64,000 nt of DNA from UBA6019 sp035535055 (lineage in GTDB: Bacteria; Chloroflexota; Dormibacteria; Dormibacterales; Dormibacteraceae), in NCBI GenBank assembly GCA_035535055.1, contig DATLQT010000044.1, forward strand, positions 62,001-126,000. Reading direction: 5' to 3'. This document shows positions 40,128 to 48,121 of this stretch, in pieces. A program made the translations under genes and the position numbers. Position 1 is the first letter of the stretch. Every line of letters starts with the position of its first letter. The notes below the pieces were generated by a model. It was not told the origin of the DNA. It made no database searches and saw only the letters and a list, made by a program, of their open reading frames with translations.

Positions 40128-40845
40128 GCCCTACGGCGCCAGACAGCGCGCGCTGAGGACCGTCGCTCGCCTGAAGGAGGTCTACGACGCCCGCTGCGAG
40201 CTCGACTTCGAGACGCCCTACCAGCTCCTGATCGCGACCATCCTCAGCGCCCAGTCGACCGACAGGACGGTCAACTCGGTCACGCCCAAGCTCTTCGCAC
40301 GATGGCCCGCGCCAGCCGACCTGGCGGCCGCCGATCCGGCCGAGGTCGAAGCTCTGATCAAGCCGACCGGGTTCTTCCGGGAGAAAACCCGTTCTATCAC
40401 GGGGGCGGCCGCGGCCATCACCGAGCGCCACCGAGGCCAGGTGCCGCCCCGCATGGAGGAGATGGTCAAGCTGCCGGGGGTCGGCCGGAAGACCGCCAAC
40501 GTGGTCCTCGGCGTCGCCTTCGGCATCCCCGGCTTCGCGGTCGACACCCACGTCACCCGGCTCTCCGGGCGGCTGGGGCTGACCGACAGCTCCGATCCAG
40601 TCAAGATCGAGAGGGACGTCTGCGAGGTGGTCCCGAAGCAGGAGTGGACCGACCTCTCGCTGCGCCTGATCCTCCACGGGCGCCGGGTCTGCGACGCCCG
40701 GCGTCCCAATTGCGACGCCTGCGTGCTCAACGACTTCTGCCCCAGCTCGTCCACCCGCGCAGCGAACAAACGTTCTACACTCGCGGCAAATGCAGGATCC
40801 GGAAGCGCGCCTGACAAGCGTCGAGTACCTCGAGCAGCCGTGTAA
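40120..40845 (+). CDS. nth: endonuclease III
   Basis: DNA glycosylase/AP lyase for oxidised pyrimidines. The 241 residues have the LSAQSTDRTVN helix, the helix-hairpin-helix LPGVGRKTANVVLGVAFG with the catalytic lysine, VDTHVTRLSGRLGL with the catalytic aspartate, and the 4Fe-4S ligands spaced C-x6-C-x2-C-x5-C (CDARRPNCDACVLNDFC). The TTG start overlaps the YqeY stop. About 30 residues beyond the cluster run over the start of the radical SAM gene; this tail is unusual and may be the reason for the 56-base overlap. Confidence 0.93.
   Translation: MARPYGARQRALRTVARLKEVYDARCELDFETPYQLLIATILSAQSTDRTVNSVTPKLFARWPAPADLAAADPAEVEALIKPTGFFREKTRSITGAAAAITERHRGQVPPRMEEMVKLPGVGRKTANVVLGVAFGIPGFAVDTHVTRLSGRLGLTDSSDPVKIERDVCEVVPKQEWTDLSLRLILHGRRVCDARRPNCDACVLNDFCPSSSTRAANKRSTLAANAGSGSAPDKRRVPRAAV
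40776..40781 (+). promoter_or_regulatory. -10 hexamer of radical SAM gene, inside nth
   Basis: TACACT, eight bases before ATG 40790, located within the 3' end of nth. Confidence 0.45.
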
Positions 40846-41713
40846 GTCGGCGATCAACGCGGTCAGGGGGATGCCCTTCAAGTGGTCGCTCAATCCCTAC
40901 ATGGGCTGCGAGCACCGCTGCACCTTCTGCTACGTCAGGGCGTTCGAGAAGCGCGCCGACCGGCCTTCCGACGATCGCTACGGGAGGAGCATCCGGGTCA
41001 AGACCAACATCGCCTTCGTCCTCCGTGCTGAGCTGGCGAGGCCGTCCTGGAAATTCGAGCCCGTCGTCATCGGCGCGGCGACCGATCCGTACCAGCCCGC
41101 CGAGGGGCGTTACCGGCTGACCCGCTCCTGTCTCCAGGTCCTGGCCGCCGCCGCAAACCCGGCCGGCATCATCACCCGCGGGCCGATGATCGTCCGCGAC
41201 CTCGACGTGCTGGTGGAGCTCGGCCGCCGGGCAGAGCTCGGCGTGACCTTCAGCGTGCCGACCCTGGACGATGACGTCTGGCGGAGGACCGAACCGGGCA
41301 CCGCCCCTCCCCGGCAGCGGCTCCGGGCGCTCTCGAAGCTGGTCGCGGCCGGGGTGAGGGCGAGCGTCGGGATGGCGCCCATCCTGCCTGGGCTCACCGA
41401 CCGGCCCGAGCAGCTGGAGGCGGTGGTCCGTGCCGCCCGCGAGGCCGGGGCGGTCTCGATCTGGGCCAACCTTCTCTATCTGCGGCCGGGTACCCGCGAG
41501 CATTTCATGGAGGGACTGGCCCGCCACTGGCCGGAACTGGTGCCGCGCTACGAGGCCGAGTACCGGGCCGGCGCCTACCTGCCGGAATCGCGGACCAGGC
41601 CCGTCCGGCAGGCGGTGGCGGAGCTCCGCGCTCGTCACGGCATCGCCGACCGGCGGCAGGTCCGGCTAACGCCCGTCGAACGGCCGCGCCAGCTGGAGCT
41701 GATCTCCGCCTAG
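40790..41713 (+). CDS. radical SAM protein, Rv2578c-like
   Basis: 307 residues with the radical SAM cluster C-x3-C-x2-C at residues 40, 44 and 47 (CEHRCTFC). Flanking segments PFKWSLNPYMGC, FEPVVIGAATDPYQPAEGRYRLTR split here by residue choice, and GITFSV-like VTFSVPTLDDDVWRR match the family related to spore photoproduct lyase and named after mycobacterial Rv2578c. The reaction is unknown. ATG 40790 is preceded by a TACACT box inside nth. Confidence 0.87.
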   Translation: MQDPEARLTSVEYLEQPCKSAINAVRGMPFKWSLNPYMGCEHRCTFCYVRAFEKRADRPSDDRYGRSIRVKTNIAFVLRAELARPSWKFEPVVIGAATDPYQPAEGRYRLTRSCLQVLAAAANPAGIITRGPMIVRDLDVLVELGRRAELGVTFSVPTLDDDVWRRTEPGTAPPRQRLRALSKLVAAGVRASVGMAPILPGLTDRPEQLEAVVRAAREAGAVSIWANLLYLRPGTREHFMEGLARHWPELVPRYEAEYRAGAYLPESRTRPVRQAVAELRARHGIADRRQVRLTPVERPRQLELISA

Positions 41714-41716
41714 CCT
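41711..41716 (+). promoter_or_regulatory. -10 hexamer overlapping upstream stop codon
   Basis: TAGCCT, eight bases before GTG 41725; its first three bases are the TAG stop of the radical SAM gene. Confidence 0.45.
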
Positions 41717-41724
41717 ACGGTGGC

Positions 41725-42657
41725 GTGATCCGCCATCTGCTGGCCGACGACCTGACCGGGGCTGCCGACGCGTCGGCGCCCTTCGCCGGCCGGCGCGAGG
41801 TCGTGATTCTCCTCCCCGGGGCGGGGGCAGCGACGGCGTCGCTAACCGTGATCGACACTGAGACCCGAGGGCTGCCGGCCGCCGCTGCCGCCGCGGCCGT
41901 GAGCGCCGCCTGCCACGGTCTCGCTGGCGGGGTCTTCAAGAAGGTGGACTCGACCCTCCGCGGTCCGATCGGCGCTGAGTTGGAGGCGGCGCGGGTGGCG
42001 CTCGGCCGGGGGGCGGTGGTCCTGGCGCCGAGCCTGCCCGCCCAGGGCAGGACGGTACGCCACGGGCGCCTGCGCGTGGATGGCATCGACCAGGGACGCG
42101 TCATAGACCTGGTAGGCGCACAGAGGAACCTGCGGGTTATGGACGCCGTCACCGACGCCGACCTTGATCGTATTGCCAAGGCCTGCCAAAGCGACCCGAC
42201 CGTGTTGCCGGCGGGCTCGGCGGGCCTGGCAGCCGCCTTCGCGCGGCTCGAAGGCCCGCCCGGGGATCCTCCGCCAGTGCCGGCCGTCGAGGCGGTGCTC
42301 ATCGCCATCAGTAGCCGCCACCCCGCGAGCCTGGCCCAGGCCAAGGTGGCGAGGGCTGCCGCCAACCCCGCGATCGAGGTTCACCAGAAGCTGGCCGGGC
42401 GCCTCGCCCGTCAGGTCGCCGAGCGGCTGGAGGAGCTCGGGGGGCCGGTCGCCGTCCTGGCCACCGGGGGTGACGCCGCGATGGCCGTCTGCCGCGAGCT
42501 GGGGATCACCTCGCTTCGCCCGAGGCTCGAGCTGCTCCCAGGGGTGGCCCTCAACGCGACCGGCAGGGACGCCCTCTGGCTGGCAACCAAGGCGGGCGGC
42601 TTCGGCGGCCCGACCTTCCTCCTGGACGCGGCGATTAAGCTCCTAGCGAATGGCTAG
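41725..42657 (+). CDS. four-carbon acid sugar kinase family protein (DUF1537)
   Basis: Kinase related to D-threonate and D-erythronate kinases (DtnK/OtnK/DenK). The N-terminal DDLTGAADASAPF, the FKKVDSTLRGPIGAELEA loop and the C-terminal nucleotide site LATGGDAAMAVCRELG are present. At 310 residues it is about 100 shorter than typical members, with a reduced middle region. The following gene is a PdxA homologue, and DUF1537 kinase plus PdxA2 form the known route from D-threonate or D-erythronate to dihydroxyacetone phosphate. The GTG start follows a TAGCCT box. Confidence 0.82.
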   Translation: MIRHLLADDLTGAADASAPFAGRREVVILLPGAGAATASLTVIDTETRGLPAAAAAAAVSAACHGLAGGVFKKVDSTLRGPIGAELEAARVALGRGAVVLAPSLPAQGRTVRHGRLRVDGIDQGRVIDLVGAQRNLRVMDAVTDADLDRIAKACQSDPTVLPAGSAGLAAAFARLEGPPGDPPPVPAVEAVLIAISSRHPASLAQAKVARAAANPAIEVHQKLAGRLARQVAERLEELGGPVAVLATGGDAAMAVCRELGITSLRPRLELLPGVALNATGRDALWLATKAGGFGGPTFLLDAAIKLLANG

Positions 42658-43636
42658 GGGCATCATCGCGGTAACCATGGGTGACCCCGCCGGCGTCGGC
42701 GCTGAGATCGTGATGGCGGCGCTTGCGGTCGAGGAGCACCGTGTCGTAGTGATCGGCGACGCGGGGCGGCTGAAGCTGGCCGGCGAGCTGCTGCCGCGGG
42801 GCGGGCCCCGCCTGCGGAGGGTGGCCGCGCCTGCCGAGGCCCGCTTCGAGCCTGGCGTCGTCAACGTCGTGGATCTCGCCAACGTCCCCGCCGACCTGCC
42901 CTGGGGCGAGCTCTCAGCGGAGGCCGGGCGGGCGGGCTACGCCTACCTTGAGCACGCCGCCCGGCTGGCGCTGGACGGCGAGGTGACCGCGGTCTGCACG
43001 GCCCCGATCAACAAGGAGGCCTGGCGCCGGGCCGGCGTGCCCCACCTCGGTCACACCGAGGCGCTGGCCGCGATCTGCGGCACCGGGTGCTTCGCGATGA
43101 TGCTTGTCAACCGTCGGCTCCGGGTGGTTCACCAGTCGACCCACGTGAGCCTCGCCGAGGCGGTGATGCTCGCCACCACCCAGCGCTGCCTCGAATGCAT
43201 CCGGCTGGCGGCCGCCTTCCTCCGCGAGCACGCCGGCATCGCCGAGCCCCGGATCGCCGTCGCCGGGATCAACCCTCACGCCGGCGAGAACGGCCTGCTG
43301 GGCGCCGAGGACGCTGCCGAGCTGGCGCCGGCGGTTGAGCTGGCCCGGGAGGAGGGAATCCAGTCGAGCGGGCCCTGGCCGCCGGACACCGTCTTCCTCC
43401 GCGGCTCGGAGGGCGAGTTCGACGCAGTCATCGCGGCCCACCACGACCAGGGCCACATCCCGATCAAGCTCCTCGGCCTCGACACCGGGGTCAACGTGAC
43501 CATCGGCCTGCCGATCGTGCGGACCTCGGTCGACCACGGCACCGCCTTCGACATCGCCGGCACCGGCCGGGCACGCCCCGCCAACCTGCTGGCCGCGCTC
43601 CGGCTGGCCGAGGATCTCGGAACCGGCCAGGGCTAG
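42650..43636 (+). CDS. PdxA-family 4-phosphate dehydrogenase (PdxA2-like)
   Basis: NAD-dependent oxidative decarboxylase of 328 residues. Metal and substrate motifs are intact: TMGDPAGVGAEI, CTAPINKEAWRRAG, HLGHTEALA, INPHAGENGLLG, AAHHDQGHIPIKLLG and HGTAFDIAGTG. PdxA acts on 4-phosphohydroxythreonine in vitamin B6 synthesis, whereas PdxA2 acts on 4-phospho-D-threonate or D-erythronate. The eight-base overlap with the DUF1537 kinase gene favours the PdxA2 role. Confidence 0.88.
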   Translation: MARGIIAVTMGDPAGVGAEIVMAALAVEEHRVVVIGDAGRLKLAGELLPRGGPRLRRVAAPAEARFEPGVVNVVDLANVPADLPWGELSAEAGRAGYAYLEHAARLALDGEVTAVCTAPINKEAWRRAGVPHLGHTEALAAICGTGCFAMMLVNRRLRVVHQSTHVSLAEAVMLATTQRCLECIRLAAAFLREHAGIAEPRIAVAGINPHAGENGLLGAEDAAELAPAVELAREEGIQSSGPWPPDTVFLRGSEGEFDAVIAAHHDQGHIPIKLLGLDTGVNVTIGLPIVRTSVDHGTAFDIAGTGRARPANLLAALRLAEDLGTGQG

Positions 43637-43821
43637 GGTCCGGGGCCTCGTCCGAGATGCCGGAAGACCTGGACCACGATCGCGAACAGGTCGACCAAGA
43701 GGATCGCTGCCACGATCGCGACCAGCACCAGCCCGACCAGCGCCCAGGCCATCCACGGTTTGAATCGCGGCCGCCAAAGGTCATCGGGCGTTGGCGGCGA
43801 GGGATCCGGGCTGGTGCTCAT
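43633..43821 (-). CDS. small single-pass membrane protein coupled to acyl-CoA dehydrogenase
   Basis: 62 residues: a polar, Pro- and Ser-rich N-terminus (about 1-24), one transmembrane segment (about 26-47) and a short basic tail. Not recognised. The ATG at 43821 overlaps the acyl-CoA dehydrogenase stop by ATGA, which indicates coupled translation, and the 3' end overlaps the convergent PdxA gene by four bases. It may tether or simply follow the dehydrogenase. Confidence 0.55.
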   Translation of the reverse strand: MSTSPDPSPPTPDDLWRPRFKPWMAWALVGLVLVAIVAAILLVDLFAIVVQVFRHLGRGPGP

Positions 43822-44951
43822 GCGTCTTTGGGCAGCCCGAGAACGCGTTGGGCGAGGATGTTCCGCTGCACCTCGGTCGTCCCGCCGCCGATCGTCAGCG
43901 CCGGAGCGAAGAGGAACGCCCGTTGCCAACCGTCTGAGGCGGGACGTCCCCCCTGATCCATGACCAGCCCGTCCATGCCCAGCAGCTCCACTGCCAGCTC
44001 GTTCACCTGCTGGCCCCAGCGGTCGGCGGCCAGCTTGGTGACCGAGGCGGCAGTCCCGTTGGTCGAGAGCATTCGATAGGCGGTGAGTTTGATCGCCTCG
44101 GAGACCACGTGCAGCTGCGCCACGCGCTGCCGCTGGTCGGCGGTGAGGTGGGAACGGCGGGCGAGGGCGAAGAGGTCGTCCAGGGTGGGCCCGTCGCCCC
44201 AGAGCGTCCCCATCCCCGTCGAGAGGTTGGTGCGCTCGTTCATCAGGGTCGTGATGGCCACCGCCCAGCCGGCACCGACCTCGCCGATCTCGTGGCCGGG
44301 AGGGATCTCGGCTCCGTCGAAAAAGACCTCGTTGAAGGTGGCACGGCCGTCCATCTGCCTGATCGGCCGGATCTCCAGCCGCTCGCCGTGGCCGTGCATC
44401 GGAAAGGCGAAGCAGGAAATCCCCCTCTGCCGACTCGATTCGGGATCGGTTCGCGCCAGGAGGATGCCGTAGTCCGACTCCCCCGCGTGGCTGGTCCAGA
44501 TCTTCTGGCCGTACACCTTCCAACCCTGGCCCGAACGCTCGCCGCGGGTTCGCAGCGCCGCGAGGTCGCTGCCCGCGTCGGGCTCGCTGAAGAGCTGGCA
44601 CCAGATCTCCTCGCCGTTGAGGATCCGGGGCAGGAAGCGGCGCTTCATCTCCTCCGACCCGTGGGTGATGATCGCGGGACCCGCCCAGCCGGTCCCGATC
44701 ACGGCCACCGAGCCCGGTGCCCCGGCGCGGGCCAGCTCCTGGGCGATCAGGTGGCTCTCGAACGGTCCCGCGCCGCGACCGCCATGCTCGACCGGCCAGG
44801 CCGGCGCTCCCCAGCCGCCCTCGGCCAGGCGCCGCTGCCACTCCCTTCCCGCGATCGAGCCCGCTTTCAGTGCCGGCTCGAGGTTGGCCCGCGCCCACTC
44901 GCGCACCTCGCGTTGAAGGGCCTCCTCGGCGGCGGTGAGTCGCAGATCCAC
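43818..44951 (-). CDS. acyl-CoA dehydrogenase family protein
   Basis: Third acyl-CoA dehydrogenase, 377 residues. It shows WCQLFSEPDAGSDLAALRTRGE, VYGQKIWTSHAGESDYG and the ending TIGGGTTEVQRNILAQRVLGLPKDA. The style is that of FadE-like enzymes of sterol or branched-chain breakdown, where heteromers are common, though no partner FadE gene lies next to it. It is divergent from a small hypothetical gene and followed by the 62-residue membrane protein. Confidence 0.9.
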   Translation of the reverse strand: MDLRLTAAEEALQREVREWARANLEPALKAGSIAGREWQRRLAEGGWGAPAWPVEHGGRGAGPFESHLIAQELARAGAPGSVAVIGTGWAGPAIITHGSEEMKRRFLPRILNGEEIWCQLFSEPDAGSDLAALRTRGERSGQGWKVYGQKIWTSHAGESDYGILLARTDPESSRQRGISCFAFPMHGHGERLEIRPIRQMDGRATFNEVFFDGAEIPPGHEIGEVGAGWAVAITTLMNERTNLSTGMGTLWGDGPTLDDLFALARRSHLTADQRQRVAQLHVVSEAIKLTAYRMLSTNGTAASVTKLAADRWGQQVNELAVELLGMDGLVMDQGGRPASDGWQRAFLFAPALTIGGGTTEVQRNILAQRVLGLPKDA

Positions 44952-44956
44952 TCGGC

Positions 44957-44962
44957 TACGAT
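44957..44962 (+). promoter_or_regulatory. -10 hexamer of hypothetical gene
   Basis: TACGAT, eight bases before ATG 44971; in the 19-base divergent gap and first codons of the opposite gene. Confidence 0.45.
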
Positions 44963-44970
44963 TCTGGCTG

Positions 44971-45297
44971 ATGCGCTCCCCGGCCGATTACGTCTTTCAG
45001 AGGGTCGGCGGGTTCAAGATCCGCGAGGTCGCCCGCCGCTGCGTGCCCTGCTACAAGTACGTCCTCGAGGATGAGGGTCAAAAGCTGGGCCTCTGCATGC
45101 TGATCGATCACTACAAGCTCTACCGCTTTCCCCACGAGGACGACGCGGCGCTCTTCGGCATCGCCAAGGGCGCTACTGGCATGCGCGGCCTCGAGCTGAA
45201 GGCGCGCTACCTCCGCGGCGAGATGGAGCACCTGCGGCTGCGTGAGTTCCAGCCAGGCATCTGCCGCTACGTCAAGGGCTCGGCCGCCGCGTCCTGA
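44971..45297 (+). CDS. hypothetical protein, 108 residues
   Basis: Basic soluble protein without a recognised family. It contains three cysteines in the first half (RRCVPCYKY and LGLCML) and an HYKLYRFPHEDDAALFGIAKG stretch split by aromatic residues. No membrane segment. ATG 44971 is chosen because it follows a TACGAT box and lies clear of the divergent acyl-CoA dehydrogenase gene. The next gene follows after five bases, so the two are probably co-transcribed. Confidence 0.6.
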   Translation: MRSPADYVFQRVGGFKIREVARRCVPCYKYVLEDEGQKLGLCMLIDHYKLYRFPHEDDAALFGIAKGATGMRGLELKARYLRGEMEHLRLREFQPGICRYVKGSAAAS

Positions 45298-45302
45298 GTG
45301 GC

Positions 45303-45554
45303 GTGCCCGAAAATCCCGCGGCCGGCGTCGTCCAAAGGCTCCAGGCCGAGCTGCGCGCGGCCCGGGTAGAGGTTCAGAGCCACCGGCTGGAGACCGAGGA
45401 GCTTCGGCGCCGGGTGGGCAAACCCGATCCCCGATTGGGGAGGCTCGAAGCCGAGCTGAAGCGGGTCCGGGAGGAGCTTGCGCAGGTTCGCGAGGAACGC
45501 GACCAGCTGCTCACCGGCGTGCGCCAGGCGCTGGCTCAACTCGAGGGCAAATAG
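45303..45554 (+). CDS. small coiled-coil protein
   Basis: 83 residues dominated by a heptad-like helix of Leu, Glu, Arg and Val (about 8-80, including RLQAELRAARVEVQ and AQVREERDQLLTGV), predicted to form a parallel coiled coil. Not recognised. The GTG start is five bases after the previous stop; an in-frame CTG at 45294 overlaps that stop as CTGA and is an alternative. A strong terminator follows the stop codon. Confidence 0.6.
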   Translation: MPENPAAGVVQRLQAELRAARVEVQSHRLETEELRRRVGKPDPRLGRLEAELKRVREELAQVREERDQLLTGVRQALAQLEGK

Positions 45555-45556
45555 AA

Positions 45557-45588
45557 GAAGGGAGGCCCCAAGGCCTCCCTTCAATATT
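45557..45588. terminator. bidirectional intrinsic terminator
   Basis: An 11-base-pair stem GAAGGGAGGCC/GGCCTCCCTTC (45557-45567 and 45572-45582) with a CCAA loop sits between the convergent coiled-coil and Tic20-like genes. A short AT-rich run follows on the plus side. Confidence 0.75.
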
Positions 45589-45601
45589 CCAGTCGGTCGA
45601 G

Positions 45602-46009
45602 CTAGACCCGGGCGGCCAGCTGCTCTGCCCAGGGGGTCACGACCCCACTGAGCACGGGGATCTCGAAGCGCGCACCGTTACCGGTCCATGCTTTGTAGAG
45701 GCAGTAGATCCAGCCGATGAACTGGATCAGGCTGATGAGGCTGCCGACGTATCCGACGGCGCCCAGCCCGTTGAAGGCGGACACGATGCCGATGATGATG
45801 TTGAGGACGGTGAGGCCGCCGAAGAAGACCACCGACTGCGCGGCGTGGTACTTCACGTCCGGGTCGTTCTTGCCCACAAAGAGAAAGATGATCCCGGTGA
45901 TCCAGGTGATGAGATAGCTGAGAAGAGCCGCTGTCTTCTTGTCCATCCCGCTGCTCGCCGCCGCGGGCGGCGGTGCCGGCGGTCCCGGCGGTCCCGGTGG
46001 ATTCTGCAT
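45602..46009 (-). CDS. DUF4870/Tic20-like membrane protein
   Basis: 135 residues: a Pro/Gly/Ala-rich N-terminus (about 1-20), then MDKKTAALLSYLITWITGIIF, the family motif KYHAAQSVVFFGGL and two more hydrophobic segments ending in the YCLYKAWTG motif. This is the four-helix Tic20-like (DUF4870) family, whose function in bacteria is not known. The ATG has a GGGAGG site upstream and is divergent from the Ser/Thr kinase gene. Confidence 0.85.
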   Translation of the reverse strand: MQNPPGPPGPPAPPPAAASSGMDKKTAALLSYLITWITGIIFLFVGKNDPDVKYHAAQSVVFFGGLTVLNIIIGIVSAFNGLGAVGYVGSLISLIQFIGWIYCLYKAWTGNGARFEIPVLSGVVTPWAEQLAARV

Positions 46010-46035
46010 AAACGAATTCCTCCCGAATGGTTATT

Positions 46036-46095
46036 GGTACCGAGATAGCCGGTACCTTGGCTGCGGGGGCATTATCGGGCCAAAAGGCCCAAAAA
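46036..46095. promoter_or_regulatory. divergent control region with palindromes
   Basis: The 147-base gap between the Tic20-like and kinase genes contains two GGTACC palindromes (46036-46041 and 46051-46056) and a hairpin GGGCC-AAAA-GGCCC (46077-46090) flanked by A runs. They could be protein-binding sites or, for the hairpin, a structured leader. Function unknown. Confidence 0.35.
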
Positions 46096-46140
46096 TCCAG
46101 CGGCCAGACGAGATGGCTGGATAGGCCCCGGCATCTCTGC

Positions 46141-46146
46141 TAGGCT
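46141..46146 (+). promoter_or_regulatory. -10 hexamer of Ser/Thr kinase gene
   Basis: TAGGCT, ten bases before the ATG at 46157. Confidence 0.4.
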
Positions 46147-46156
46147 GCCGCCGACT

Positions 46157-48076
46157 ATGGCAGTCGACGGCCCTCCGCAGGGGCCCCTGGTGGATCCGCC
46201 GGCCACCTCCGCACCGATCACCAACGAGCCGTCCGGCGGGCGCCACATCGGCGAGTGGTCGATCCAGCGCGAGCTGGGCCGGGGCGGCATGGGTGCCGTC
46301 TACCTCGCCGAGCACGACGTCACCCACGAGAAGGTGGCGATGAAGGAACTGCTGATCACCTCTGCGGCGGACCCCGTCGCCGTGAGGCGCTTCCTCCAGG
46401 AGGGCGAGGTCATGCAGCGCCTCGGCCACCCCAACATCGTGGCCGTTCGCGACATCATCGAGGCCGGCGGGGGCCACTACATCGCGCTCGAGTTCGTCGC
46501 CGGCGGGTCCCTCCGCGACCTCCTGAGGGGCCGCCCGCTGCCGACCCCGCAGGCGTTCGCGGTCATGCACGGCCTCCTCCAGGCGCTCGACCACGCCCAC
46601 CAGAACGCGATCGTCCACCGCGACGTCAAGCCGGAGAACGTGATGCTCTCCCTGAAGGGCGAGGTCAAGGTCGCCGACTTCGGCATCGCCCGGCTGACCG
46701 ACGACTCGGCCACCAGCAACGCGACCAAGACGGGCACGACAGTTGGGACGCCGCAGTACATGTCGCCCGAGCAGGTCACCACCAGCAAGGTCGACGGCCG
46801 CTCCGACCTCTACAGCGCCGGAATTGTCTGCTACGAGGTCTTCTGCGGGCGGCCGCCTTTCGAGGCGACCGAGGCCGACGGGCCCTTCACCCTTTTCGCA
46901 AAGCACGTCCAGGCGCCCCCGCCGCCCCCGACGGTGATCCGGCCAGGCCTCGACCCAGCGCTGGAGACGGTGATCCTGAAGTCGCTCTCCAAGCGCCCTG
47001 AGGATCGCTACCAGACCGGCGCCGAGTTCGACCGTGAGCTGACCCGGATCGCCAACCGGCTCTGCGGCCCCGACTGGATCCACTCCCTCGAACCCGGCGC
47101 CGACCTCAGCCGGATGGTCCCTCAGGCGCCCGGCACCATGGGCTCCATGCAGGTGGCGGCAGCGGCGGCGGGGCCGGCGGCGATGACGGCCGCGGCCGCC
47201 GGGGCGACGGCCCAGCCCACGCTGCCGACCGCCGCACCGGTCTACGCGCCGAAGCCGCCGGCTCATCACCGAGACAAGGTCGGGCCCGCCGCGAGTTCCA
47301 ACTTGGTGCTCATCGGCGGGGTTGTCGCGGCCCTCCTCGTGGTCGCCGGGGTGGTCGTCTTTTTCCTCTTCGAGAACAGGCCGGCCAACACCGGCGCGGT
47401 GACGCCGACGGCGAACTCGACCGCCGCCCAGTCGGGCCCCTGCGCCTTCCTCACCGCCGGCGTCACGCCCGCCGCGGGCAGCGGCGGCGCCTGCGGGTTG
47501 AAGCTCGGCACCCAGGTCGAGGCGGACAGCCTGGCCGGCCTGTCGGCGCTCCCGCCCGACCTTCATGGCTCCGCCTTCGACGCCAACGGCATCCCGACCA
47601 AAGCGGCGGCGATCGCGGTCAGCGGTGGCTTCGCCACCCTCAATGCGCCCTCCAGGGGCGCTGGACTCGGCGTCGTCACCGGGGCAACGCCGACCGACGA
47701 GGTCGTCATCGCCGACTTCACTCCGACCAGCTCCGCCGACGCCAACCTCGGCGTCGCGGCGCGCTGCTCGCCGACCGACTGCCTCTTCCTCTACGTGAGC
47801 CCGGTCGGGAAAGTCTGGATCGCCGAGCGCGTGGCTGGCGCCGTCCCCGTCTCCAAGTTCAACGACACCGCCCAGGTGCAGCTGAACCAGCTCAATCGCC
47901 TGGTCCTCTCGGTGAAGGGAAGCCAGGCCGAGGCCTGGCTCAACGGCAACCTGGTCAGCTCGGTCCAAGTTGACGTCGCCAACCCGGGAGCCGCCACCTT
48001 CTACGCCCTCAACGAGAGCGGCGCCGCGACCACCGTCAACCTGAGCGACCTCTATGTCTTCACGCCCGGCAGCTGA
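46157..48076 (+). CDS. transmembrane Ser/Thr protein kinase
   Basis: 639-residue eukaryotic-type kinase. The kinase domain (about 33-310) has the glycine loop GRGGMGAV, Lys-63 in VAMKEL, HRDVKPEN with Asp-156 and DFG at 174-176, plus the activation segment GTPQYMSPEQ. An Ala/Pro-rich juxtamembrane region leads to one transmembrane segment (about 380-405). The extracytoplasmic part (about 405-639) is a beta-rich sensor resembling a LamG/concanavalin fold rather than PASTA repeats. It may sense an envelope signal. It is convergent with the CHASE2 cyclase gene. Confidence 0.92.
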   Translation: MAVDGPPQGPLVDPPATSAPITNEPSGGRHIGEWSIQRELGRGGMGAVYLAEHDVTHEKVAMKELLITSAADPVAVRRFLQEGEVMQRLGHPNIVAVRDIIEAGGGHYIALEFVAGGSLRDLLRGRPLPTPQAFAVMHGLLQALDHAHQNAIVHRDVKPENVMLSLKGEVKVADFGIARLTDDSATSNATKTGTTVGTPQYMSPEQVTTSKVDGRSDLYSAGIVCYEVFCGRPPFEATEADGPFTLFAKHVQAPPPPPTVIRPGLDPALETVILKSLSKRPEDRYQTGAEFDRELTRIANRLCGPDWIHSLEPGADLSRMVPQAPGTMGSMQVAAAAAGPAAMTAAAAGATAQPTLPTAAPVYAPKPPAHHRDKVGPAASSNLVLIGGVVAALLVVAGVVVFFLFENRPANTGAVTPTANSTAAQSGPCAFLTAGVTPAAGSGGACGLKLGTQVEADSLAGLSALPPDLHGSAFDANGIPTKAAAIAVSGGFATLNAPSRGAGLGVVTGATPTDEVVIADFTPTSSADANLGVAARCSPTDCLFLYVSPVGKVWIAERVAGAVPVSKFNDTAQVQLNQLNRLVLSVKGSQAEAWLNGNLVSSVQVDVANPGAATFYALNESGAATTVNLSDLYVFTPGS

Positions 48077-48121
48077 ATCGCCGGGTACCGACCGCCGGCC
48101 GCTGCCGAGCCCGGCCGGAAG

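Noticed and set aside
46031..47968. 645-codon minus-strand frame opposite the Ser/Thr kinase
   Set aside because: Antisense shadow of a clear kinase gene; composition is Arg/Gly/Asp-rich without recognisable motifs.
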